Positions 9,601 through 16,590 of a stretch of DNA of 32,708 nucleotides are shown one piece after another. The stretch is taken from positions 1-32,708 of the IMG/VR virus record IMGVR_UViG_3300010885_027380; one strand, given 5' to 3'. The notes under the pieces are model-generated. The model did no database searches. It saw only the letters and a list, made by a program, of their open reading frames with translations, and had not been told where the DNA came from. A program made the position numbers and the translations under genes. Each line of letters opens with the position of its first letter. Within the stretch, counting starts at the first letter, position 1. Origin of the DNA: a virus.

Positions 9601-10555
9601 GCGTGTTGGCAGTATTATTGTTATCCAAGGTCAGGCCAGTGCATTTTTAGTGGTGCAAACCAACAGCTATGCATCAAGTGGCGGAAAGGCCAACGTGACT
9701 ATTGGATCAGCAGTATCAACACTTACTCCTCTAACACAAGGCGCAACAGTCACAATTTATGCCAAGTTCAGTCAAGTGCGTTTAACTGGACATGACTATT
9801 TGGCCATTGGTACTGGCAATTTTGCAAGTACAGCATATCCAAATGTATTGCCAAACAGCTACAAAATCAATAACCAGCATGTAAGTCAGAACAATGGACG
9901 TATATTCTATACATCAACTGACCAAGACGGTAACTTCAGCGTGGGCGACTTGTTCAAGATTAACCAAGCAACTGGACAAGCCACATTGAATGTTAGTTCG
10001 TTCAACTTGGCTGGTTTGAATAGTTTGCAATTGGGCAATGCTGGAGCCATTATCAGTCAATTCTCCACAGACGGAACTTTGAGCGCCAACAGCGATTCAA
10101 TTGTGCCAACACAAAAAGCAGTTAGATCGTATATCAGTAGTCAGTTGGGTTCAGGCAGTAACAACTTGCAGGTCAACGTGTTGACAGCTGGTAAAGTTTA
10201 TATTCAAAACAACATTATCAGTAGCTCTCCAGGCACTGCTTCAGATATTGTGTTTGCTCCAGATGGTGCAGGTAAAGTTCAGTTTAACAGTTTGACAACC
10301 TACAGCTTCACAACAGCGCAAATTAACACACAATCTTATACTGCATTAGCTAACAAAGATTATGTAGATCAAGGTAACCGTGAAACAGTACACTCATTAA
10401 ATGTGGATTCAAATGGTAATTTGTTATGGACTAGCGATACTGGATCTTCGGGTGCATTGTTAGATGCATCATTATATCAAGACTATACTGTTTTAACTCG
10501 CGGTTCGGCCTTGCTAATAAATAACTCAACTGGTAATTTGCAAATTACATACTAA
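6605..10555 (+). CDS. Large tail protein: six carbohydrate-binding-like repeats plus beta-helix-like region, 1316 aa
   Basis: AAGGA precedes the start. Residues 7-265 contain five repeats of about 50 residues with the pattern W...[Y/F]..[GN]D.V...G..Y.[C/A]....W, the layout of CBM5/12-like chitin/cellulose-binding modules. A sixth (271-395) is split by a GYNG module (about 282-350). Residues about 452-695 begin WYVSSSTGTDASGFGRTLDKP and contain PATIYVKTGSYYE..PI..P..VS.VGDE, a beta-helix/pectate-lyase-like pattern found in tail proteins of T4-like marine phages. Residues about 775-980 carry GSGY/GGGY-type modules. The C-terminus has a fibre-type VPTQKAVRSYI motif (about 1165-1175). The likely role is a host-surface binding tail protein. 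Leucine codons shift from TTA to TTG between about 7900 and 10320. Confidence 0.82.
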   Translation: MAEFKLGRIKFVWKGPWQASTPYYKDDVVLVGGVSYMCINAYTSSATFSSDTVNWQQMAGGTKFVSGGWTASTAFNFGDLVTVNGNVYYCNTAHTSASTWLTDISNWTLYVPGVKFRGVWASGNVPYFVNDLVKYGPDIYICTTANSNSTFTESNWSIFVQGLEYMNTWSSSTTYAIGDVVTYGGYVYNSKAININQVPSTATGYWSVVTTGYNQSGNWSLSSSYKTGDVVLFGGWSYVALADNANQQPYIGTTGINTAYWSLVVKGFNHRGAFAKALTVTNASGSGSTVTLTFTAQSSTPFTIGTNIIVNGVLPSGYNGTYVVTGGSTTTVTFASTTTATFQASTGTVAGIYYPGDVILNTSSTYVAVAVTSNVFPPNATYWQIIGQGGVGASLTEVGDLAYRYSDGTVTGLHMATGTQAGGNVIDGYVLKAKTQSDTTMQPRWGELGYINNIWYVSSSTGTDASGFGRTLDKPFASIRYACLNVTGPATIYVKTGSYYETLPISVPANVSLVGDELRTTMVYPAAGTSADGVTPNNRSRMFMVNNGVVIRNMTLGGLTGQFTGATYITGDTTDTDGIYRLTVGTWPSLTASGAYIALDPAGAITTKSPYIQNCSTFGDHAVGMYINGADQASGNKSMVSNDFTQVIDDGIGVFALNGGRAELVSVFTYYAYIGYLCQTGGVLRATNGNNSYGRFGNVATDTDPTDTGYSGTVNNLANSAKIGNVLVGNGQILAILWDYCGQNYTSPTIALDNAPLNGTNASVSGVITNNALSHVNVTNAGSGYQYVAGTGRNGGVSSSGTWFALAATDKATANNQYQGMRITIINGLGAGQTGVITNSYLTDTPSGTTKVVYVQTTAGADGWETLVTGATIVTTLDASSQYTILPEVRVIGGGYTTQAVVRANIDPATFTFTGVYILNGGAGYTGTPTYTVTDPQGVGAAFTSQILSGAISSVTYANRGAGYVVIYNTTASITDSTGYANIAQTGFVINLQGLNQAPRVGSIIVIQGQASAFLVVQTNSYASSGGKANVTIGSAVSTLTPLTQGATVTIYAKFSQVRLTGHDYLAIGTGNFASTAYPNVLPNSYKINNQHVSQNNGRIFYTSTDQDGNFSVGDLFKINQATGQATLNVSSFNLAGLNSLQLGNAGAIISQFSTDGTLSANSDSIVPTQKAVRSYISSQLGSGSNNLQVNVLTAGKVYIQNNIISSSPGTASDIVFAPDGAGKVQFNSLTTYSFTTAQINTQSYTALANKDYVDQGNRETVHSLNVDSNGNLLWTSDTGSSGALLDASLYQDYTVLTRGSALLINNSTGNLQITY
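7448..7651 (+). repeat. GYNG module, copy 2, nested in a carbohydrate-binding-like repeat
   Basis: It encodes TNASGSGSTVTLTF...PFTIGTNIIVNG...GYNGTYVV...TTTVTFA. It sits between the first strand (GAFAKA) and the YPGDVI strand of the sixth carbohydrate-binding-like repeat, so it reads as an insertion into an existing repeat. Confidence 0.7.
9265..9520 (+). repeat. GSGY-type glycine module
   Basis: It encodes VRVIGGGY...., YILNGGAGYTGTPTYTVTDP and VTYANRGAGYVV in sequence. The same 'V..GG.GYT..P.V.V...G..A.A....G.V..V.V...G.GY' layout is found at 16981-17199 and 24610-24831 and, on the minus strand, at 26427-26633. Confidence 0.6.
10517..10523 (+). promoter_or_regulatory. T4-late-like motif ATAAATA inside gene end
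   Basis: It lies within the last codons of the 1316-residue gene, 45 bases upstream of the next start at 10569. That position would suit a late promoter for the first RCC1 protein. It also codes for part of that protein, so it may be coincidental. Confidence 0.3.
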
Positions 10556-10568
10556 TTAGGATAATAGA

Positions 10569-13500
10569 ATGGCACAAACTATAAATTTAGGAAAATTAAG
10601 ACTGGATTGGAGAGGAGATTACAATCCGTCAACAGCCTATGTTGCGAACGATATTGTCACTTATCGAAATCAACAATGGGTCTGTACACAGCCAACCCAG
10701 GCAGCTTCTTTTGTTGGAAGTCAAACTGGAACAACATTAACAGTTACCAGCGTTAATCCAATTACTCCAGAATCGGGTATTAATATTTTATCCACATCAG
10801 CAGGTACAACTGTTAATGTGGCAAGCACACTGGGATTACAAACTGGTAACAGATTTGTTGTTACCGGAAATGCAGGCGGCGGATTAACAGCAACAACTTA
10901 TTTTGTGGGCGCCGTAACATCAAATACCACACTGACATTGGCAACTACTTATGCTAACGCTATAGCTGGTACATACGTTACATTTACTGCATTCACATTT
11001 GGTTCAAGCAGTATAGGCAATCCTATAATGACTGGCACATTGTTTTCTGCATATGGCTCTTTAGCAGTTGGTCAGACAATTGCAGGTTCATCTAATCCAA
11101 TTAACGTTATCAATGCTACTGGAACTGGCTCTATCGCAACATTGACATTTGCAACACAGCCTACCAGCACACCATTTGCCAGCGGCAGTACTATTGTGGT
11201 GCAAGGTATTACCCCACTGGGATATAACGGATCATTTGTTGTTATATCCAGCACTGCAACCACAGTCACTTACGCTAATACTACAACTGCAACATTGCAA
11301 TCTGGAAGTTTAGGAACTATCAGCAGTATATCAACAGCCAACACCATAACAGCGGCGGCAGCGGGAAATGCTGTGGGCACCTACACCGTTAGCACATCGG
11401 TTGCTACTGCAACTGGTAGTATTAGTTGGACTTCAATATTTTCAACTTCGACTCCTGCTGTTAATAATAGCTATTGGTCTACATTCACACAAATGTTCAA
11501 CAATCAAGGAAACTGGGTCAATGGACAGACTTATGCTGTGGGCGACATTGTGTTGTATTCTACACCAGGTGCGTTACAAAATTTACCAACAACAGTTACT
11601 GCCAATTACTCACTAAATCGCAACGTTGTGCAAGCATACTATTGCATTTTAGCGCACACTGCCAGCAATACTGGAACAAACATCACACCAGCGGACCCAA
11701 CATATTGGACTCCTGTAAACCGCAAAGGCATTCTAGGAACACAAACGGCACCTAATTCATTGTTTGATTCCTATCAGTTGGGTGTGTATTCAAATCAAAA
11801 CTATTCTAATTTGGTATTCCCTAACAGAGGTATTGCATTTGACAACAGCCCCAACTACTATGGCGGCGCAACTAAAAATACCACAGACAGCCCAACATTT
11901 GGTTATGTTACAGCCAACGGTCAGGTCATGAACTGGGGCATGGACGTCAACGGATCAGTTGGAGTTCCAACTACTCATCAGGGCACAAGCAGTTACAACA
12001 ACTCAGCAAAAAATTCATTAACATTTCCGTTTTATGATTACTGGAGAAGTACCAGTGCCAACGGTAGTGGAGTACACTCTACACCAGACGGCGGTATCCC
12101 TCGCGTTATTCAGTGGGAAAAAGGTTATGACCGTAATTTAGTTCTAATGAACTCGGGAGAAGTATTTTCTTGGGGCATGGGAACAACTGGTGAAAACGGT
12201 GACGCTCAAAGCGCCGCCAACAGAGCGTATCCAGTACGTGTAGGTGGATCACTGGCGTCTGTATACAACAACGTGGCTCCAACAGGAACCACATTTGCCA
12301 ACGGCACACGTTTTACAGCAGGCCACAGTTGGTACAATGTGCGTATCAAACGTATCAGCATGAGCGGTGGATGCGGATCGCCTACCACTACTCATCATTG
12401 TTTGGCTCTAGACGAAAGCGGAAACTTATGGGTATGGGGCAACAACGCCAGCGGACAACTGGGTATGAACGCCATTGATCCAGGTGCTACTCAACAAGTT
12501 ACTGCCCAAACTCAACCTCAACAACTGCCTAGAAGCGCATTTACCACAGCGGCAAATCCGTCAGGACAAAGTGTTGTTGCAATTTGGGCCTGTGGAGTAG
12601 GACAATATGGATTTAGTTATGCAGTAACACAAGACGGAAACTTATGGGCTTGGGGATACAATGCTTCAGGACAATTGGGCACAGGTAACACAACCACTCA
12701 GTATGCACCAATCTTGATCAGTGCAGTAACAGGTACTGCTGGCACATATTTTGGTAGTGGTGCCATTGGATCCATTACAAAAATTCAAGTGTTGGACGAT
12801 AACGCAGGAACAACTTACGCATGTGCGGCAATTTTGACCAGCACTAATCAAATATATGTAACTGGCAACAATGCCAGTGGATGGGCAGGAATTGGTACAG
12901 CATCATTCAACTACTGGACCAACATTGCAGGCGGCCCAGGCACAGCAGGCAATAGTGCTGCCAGAGATTTCTGGTTGTACGGTACTGGTGGACGATATGC
13001 CAGTCTAATGCAACGTGATAAAAATACTGGCTTTTGCTGGACCGCAGGCTATAACGCATACGGGCAGTTGGGCTATAGCGGTACTAGTACAACATCAAGC
13101 TCAACATTCACAGTTAGTAAAATAAATGTGTCAGGAAGTTTGTACAATTTAACAAACGTCAAACAATTGGCATTTTCATCCAACGGAACATATTGCTCAG
13201 CTACCGTAGTACTAGATAACGGCATGGGATTCAGCATTGGCAACAACTATTTTGGCCAGACCAGTATTGGATATAGTAGCAACGCTGTACAATTAGGTAA
13301 CAACTACAGCGGCGGTCAAGGAACAGCCACAACAACACCAGCACTAGCTGGTGCATTTGCCAACGAACCAAACGGTATTGAACTAGTTTATTCTTTCGTA
13401 TGGCAACCTATGCGTACTCCTCCAGGCATGCAGGGCAACTTGGCAGATTGCATGGGTTACAATTATGATACCAGCAGTTTCTGGTTGATGTGGGTCAACA

Positions 13501-13646
13501 ATGACGGCAGGGTCATGCTGTCAGGATCATACGGCGTCAGCGGACAATATTTCAATCCGTGGGGGCAGATACACGTTGCAGGCGGAAACATCAACACCGG
13601 AACCGGTGTGAATACAGAAACAATGTCAATACCAATTACAGATTAA
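10569..13646 (+). CDS. RCC1-type beta-propeller tail protein, 1025 aa
   Basis: AGGA seven bases upstream sets the start. The N-terminus (NLGKLRLDWRGDYNPSTAYV) is the same module as in the three neighbouring large proteins. This first carbohydrate-binding-like repeat is interrupted by about 240 residues of small beta modules, including a GYNG module (about 182-251), before its terminal SYWSTF. A second repeat spans about 310-390. From about 440 to 1000 come RCC1-type blades: GQVMNWGMDVNGSVG, GEVFSWGMGTTGENG, GNLWVWGNNASGQLG, GNLWAWGYNASGQLGTGNTT, with later blades more degenerate. A TPDGG.PR.IQW motif near 500 is shared with the next two RCC1 proteins. A glycan- or protein-binding tail adhesin is likely; no enzyme motif is visible. 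Confidence 0.85.
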   Translation: MAQTINLGKLRLDWRGDYNPSTAYVANDIVTYRNQQWVCTQPTQAASFVGSQTGTTLTVTSVNPITPESGINILSTSAGTTVNVASTLGLQTGNRFVVTGNAGGGLTATTYFVGAVTSNTTLTLATTYANAIAGTYVTFTAFTFGSSSIGNPIMTGTLFSAYGSLAVGQTIAGSSNPINVINATGTGSIATLTFATQPTSTPFASGSTIVVQGITPLGYNGSFVVISSTATTVTYANTTTATLQSGSLGTISSISTANTITAAAAGNAVGTYTVSTSVATATGSISWTSIFSTSTPAVNNSYWSTFTQMFNNQGNWVNGQTYAVGDIVLYSTPGALQNLPTTVTANYSLNRNVVQAYYCILAHTASNTGTNITPADPTYWTPVNRKGILGTQTAPNSLFDSYQLGVYSNQNYSNLVFPNRGIAFDNSPNYYGGATKNTTDSPTFGYVTANGQVMNWGMDVNGSVGVPTTHQGTSSYNNSAKNSLTFPFYDYWRSTSANGSGVHSTPDGGIPRVIQWEKGYDRNLVLMNSGEVFSWGMGTTGENGDAQSAANRAYPVRVGGSLASVYNNVAPTGTTFANGTRFTAGHSWYNVRIKRISMSGGCGSPTTTHHCLALDESGNLWVWGNNASGQLGMNAIDPGATQQVTAQTQPQQLPRSAFTTAANPSGQSVVAIWACGVGQYGFSYAVTQDGNLWAWGYNASGQLGTGNTTTQYAPILISAVTGTAGTYFGSGAIGSITKIQVLDDNAGTTYACAAILTSTNQIYVTGNNASGWAGIGTASFNYWTNIAGGPGTAGNSAARDFWLYGTGGRYASLMQRDKNTGFCWTAGYNAYGQLGYSGTSTTSSSTFTVSKINVSGSLYNLTNVKQLAFSSNGTYCSATVVLDNGMGFSIGNNYFGQTSIGYSSNAVQLGNNYSGGQGTATTTPALAGAFANEPNGIELVYSFVWQPMRTPPGMQGNLADCMGYNYDTSSFWLMWVNNDGRVMLSGSYGVSGQYFNPWGQIHVAGGNINTGTGVNTETMSIPITD
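11112..11322 (+). repeat. GYNG module, copy 3
   Basis: It encodes NATGTGSIATLTF...PFASGSTIVVQG...GYNGSFVV...TTVTYA, closest to copies 1 and 2. It lies inside the first carbohydrate-binding-like repeat of the 1025-residue protein. Confidence 0.7.
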
Positions 13647-13655
13647 GGATAAAAC

Positions 13656-16178
13656 ATGTCAACATTAGATTTAGGTAAAATTAAACAACTTTGGAGAGGC
13701 ACCTGGACGACTGGTAATAGCTATTTGCCTAACGATCTTGTGGCTTACAACAGCGCCATTTGGATTTGTACACAAGGGCAGACAGCTGGTTCAAGCACAG
13801 AGTTTAGCCCAGGCAAACGAGACCGTGCAAATGCCTTGGTCAAAACTGTGGACACTTCGGAAATTATCACATTTGCTGTGACTGTACAAACAGTTAATAG
13901 TGTGAACTTTTTCTTTATAGATGGCCGCCAAGCACCAAGTTTAACTTTATATGCCAACGTGCATTATAGATTTTACCAAAAAGACCCAAGCAATCTGTTA
14001 CACAAATTTGCCCTGTCAACAACATCTGACGGTATTTTTGGAACAAACGGTGTTGAACTAAGCAGTGCAAGCACAGCATACACTTATCAATACAGTGGTA
14101 CTGCTGGAGTTGACGGCGTTCTTGATGTGGTATTGTCCAGTAACTTTGTGGGATCTTTGTATTTTTATTCGACTACAGATTCAGCATACGGCGGATCAGC
14201 CCTTACTCCACGATCAACTTTGACCATTGCCACAGCATGGAGAGGTTATCAATACTGGGATCAACTGACTTCTGGATTCAGCTTTACAGGAGCATGGAAT
14301 TCTGGAACACAATACTACTACAACAACATTGTAGAATATCAAGGCGCAACTTATCTAGCACTGGCAGATAACATTGGATCATTTCCAGCAGAACCAATCG
14401 GTCCTTTACAACTGGCTTCGTCTGATGTGAAAGCACCATACTTGGCTACTGGTACACAATATGCCACAGCCAACAGTGGAAACCACAACTGGATGCTGTT
14501 GGTCAATGGTGATCGCAGAACAGAACACAACAGCGTGGGTTGGTTCATGAACAAAGGCCCAATTGGTTGGCCTTATCCACATGGCAATCAAGGCAACGGC
14601 AATCACTATGCGGCATTGAAATGGATCACTCGCAGTGGCCGCGCTTACAATCACGGTTGCGGAGCTGGTTATAACAGCGGTGTTGATGCAAACAACTCAG
14701 TTGCATATATTTCGTACCCACAAGAAATTGTGTTTAACCATGCAGACTGGTGGATGAGTCGTGACAATGGTGGAACTGGTCGTTTGGTAACTCCAGACGG
14801 CATGCCACCACGTTGTATACAGATTGAAGCTGGATACCTATGGGCACACTACTTGTTCAACAACGGTGAAGTCTGGGGCAACGGCCAAGGCAATCAAGGA
14901 TACCTAGGCACTGGCGTGACAGCAAACAACGCAGGAGTTCCTCTACGTGTGGAAGGACTTAATGACGTTAAAATTATCAAAATTTCAGCTCCTTATGGTC
15001 CGTTGATTGACGAGCATCATGTGATGGCACTGGATGATCAGGGGTTTGTATGGACCTGGGGTGCAAACAACTCTGGCCAATTGGGCCTCGGTCACACCAC
15101 AGACATGTACACCGCTCAACGTTTACCAAGAAGTTATTTCAACAACGAGCGTGTTATTGATATTCTAGCAATGGGTGCTGCCAGTACTGGCCTTTGCTAT
15201 GCAAGAACAGCACAAAACAACATTTACGCTTGGGGCTACAACGGAGCCAGCCAACTGGGTGTAGGCGACACCACCGTACGTTATCGTCCAGTACAAATGA
15301 GCAGTTCATCATGGGCTCCAGCAACAAACTCTGGCATAGTCAAATGGCAGGCCGCACAATGCGGTACCAACGGCATGTTCATGCTGTTGGATGGTGCTGG
15401 TTATTTGTGGCATACCGGAGCAGATCCATACGGTGCCGCTGGCAACTCAGTAGTGGCCTCGACACGTACCACACTGACCAAATCCACAGCAGGGCCTGCT
15501 GGAACACTGGTCAACTTCTGGACCATATGGAGCGGTGATAACTCAACATTTGTACAGACTTTTGCTAGAAACGTCAGCGGCGCAACTTATAGTTGTGGCA
15601 TTGGAACAACTGGTGGTAGTGGTAATAACACCACTGGCACCAATAGTGCAACAGCACCAGCAACTGCGGCAAACATCATAACTGCAAACACCAATCCGTT
15701 GTCGACCACATTGCCAACTGGTTTGGGACAAGGCCTTGTCAACTTGAAAGATGTGTATGTGCATGTGTCGCAATCAAACACAAACAAAGTGATCACATGG
15801 TTGACCGATTCAGGCCACATGTTCAGCCAAGGATACAGCAACTTTGGCGAAACTGGAAATCCAGCGGTTCCAGCAGGATCCAGCAATCAACTTGACGAAG
15901 GTGGAGTCAACTATAATCCAGTTCAAGTGTATGCCACACCAGGCACACGCCCAACACAATTGATGCCAAGCGGCATGGCTACTAGCGATACTGGTACTAC
16001 TGTCAACGTGCAACACGGCATGTTTGCACTTACTGATATTGGACAAGTGTTTGCATGGGGCATGACTCGAAGCAACGCCATCCAAGTAAACTATGAAGGA
16101 CAATTCATCGGGTACAACTGGCGTGCTCCTAGAAACTCATATAGTTCACAACCAGTATGTATTCAGTGGGCACGTTAA
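13656..16178 (+). CDS. RCC1-type beta-propeller tail protein with cupredoxin-like insert, 840 aa
   Basis: AAGGA overlapping the previous stop gives the start. Residues 4-47 are the shared N-terminal module (DLGKIKQLWRGTWTTGNSYL). Residues about 63-187 resemble the cupredoxin-like domain of marine phage tail proteins (FFIDGRQAPSLTLY, then YRFYQKDPSNLLHKFALSTT, SDG, LYFYSTTDSAYGG). The Cys, His and Met ligands expected near its end are replaced by Ser, Asp and Tyr. A second carbohydrate-binding-like repeat covers about 205-285. RCC1-type blades follow to the end: GEVWGNGQGNQGYLGTG, GFVWTWGANNSGQLGLGHTT, NNIYAWGYNGASQLGVGDTT, GHMFSQGYSNFGETG, GQVFAWGM. The TPDGMPPRCIQ motif near 382-392 matches its two paralogues. 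Confidence 0.85.
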   Translation: MSTLDLGKIKQLWRGTWTTGNSYLPNDLVAYNSAIWICTQGQTAGSSTEFSPGKRDRANALVKTVDTSEIITFAVTVQTVNSVNFFFIDGRQAPSLTLYANVHYRFYQKDPSNLLHKFALSTTSDGIFGTNGVELSSASTAYTYQYSGTAGVDGVLDVVLSSNFVGSLYFYSTTDSAYGGSALTPRSTLTIATAWRGYQYWDQLTSGFSFTGAWNSGTQYYYNNIVEYQGATYLALADNIGSFPAEPIGPLQLASSDVKAPYLATGTQYATANSGNHNWMLLVNGDRRTEHNSVGWFMNKGPIGWPYPHGNQGNGNHYAALKWITRSGRAYNHGCGAGYNSGVDANNSVAYISYPQEIVFNHADWWMSRDNGGTGRLVTPDGMPPRCIQIEAGYLWAHYLFNNGEVWGNGQGNQGYLGTGVTANNAGVPLRVEGLNDVKIIKISAPYGPLIDEHHVMALDDQGFVWTWGANNSGQLGLGHTTDMYTAQRLPRSYFNNERVIDILAMGAASTGLCYARTAQNNIYAWGYNGASQLGVGDTTVRYRPVQMSSSSWAPATNSGIVKWQAAQCGTNGMFMLLDGAGYLWHTGADPYGAAGNSVVASTRTTLTKSTAGPAGTLVNFWTIWSGDNSTFVQTFARNVSGATYSCGIGTTGGSGNNTTGTNSATAPATAANIITANTNPLSTTLPTGLGQGLVNLKDVYVHVSQSNTNKVITWLTDSGHMFSQGYSNFGETGNPAVPAGSSNQLDEGGVNYNPVQVYATPGTRPTQLMPSGMATSDTGTTVNVQHGMFALTDIGQVFAWGMTRSNAIQVNYEGQFIGYNWRAPRNSYSSQPVCIQWAR

Positions 16179-16179
16179 T

Positions 16180-16578
16180 ATGAAGATCATGAGTCGTACA
16201 CAAGAACAACTGGAAGGTTATAACGAACCTGAATTTTTGGAATCTTATGATGCCAAGACCAGTTATAAATTGTTAGGCAATGCTGATGGTAAGGAGTTTT
16301 ATAGCTTTGACCCGTCAGCAGTTGAATTGGCCACCAATGATGAGCGATTTCAAGTAAAAATATACGACACAACCAATGCACAAGATGCTGAATATTTGTC
16401 AAAGATAAAAAATCAGCTATGGGTTGTACAGCAGGAAACACAAGATATCAAGAGCAAGTTGGACATGGACATTTTTACCGTACTGACTAACTTGGCAGTT
16501 GGCGATAAATACACTATCGATACACTAACAGCTCTTAAAAAAGAACACGATGATTACTTGAGTAATCTGGGATTTTAA
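16180..16578 (+). CDS. Small protein between RCC1 genes, 132 aa, possible accessory or chaperone
   Basis: The frame is open from 16093, but I place the start at 16180, one base after the preceding stop; an ATG at 16189 (MSRTQEQ) is an alternative with a short GAAG site. In contrast to its neighbours the chain is charged and looks alpha-rich, especially from about residue 70 to the end (YLSKIKNQLWVVQQETQDIK, then ALKKEHDDYL). It has no Cys and no membrane segment. Small helical genes directly after phage adhesin genes are often dedicated chaperones or adaptors, but nothing here proves that. I do not recognise the family. Confidence 0.7.
   Translation: MKIMSRTQEQLEGYNEPEFLESYDAKTSYKLLGNADGKEFYSFDPSAVELATNDERFQVKIYDTTNAQDAEYLSKIKNQLWVVQQETQDIKSKLDMDIFTVLTNLAVGDKYTIDTLTALKKEHDDYLSNLGF
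16505..16511 (+). promoter_or_regulatory. T4-late-like motif ATAAATA inside gene
   Basis: It lies within the 132-residue gene, 79 bases upstream of the third RCC1 gene. It could drive that gene separately. It is a coding match as well, so support is weak. Confidence 0.3.
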
Positions 16579-16590
16579 TAGGAAAGAATC

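Noticed and set aside
15194-15538. 114-residue plus-strand ORF inside the second RCC1 gene
   Set aside because: Arg/Ser/His-rich off-frame translation of a clearly coding frame with RCC1 blades; no ribosome site.
10569-16178. Frameshifted pieces of one giant RCC1 gene
   Set aside because: Each protein has its own ribosome site, its own N-terminal module and a complete set of landmarks, so they are separate paralogues.
16093-16179. Upstream extension of the 132-residue gene from an ATG at 16093
   Set aside because: The extra 29 residues overlap the end of the 840-residue RCC1 gene, have no ribosome site, and read like an off-frame shadow; an ATG one base after the preceding stop is a better start.
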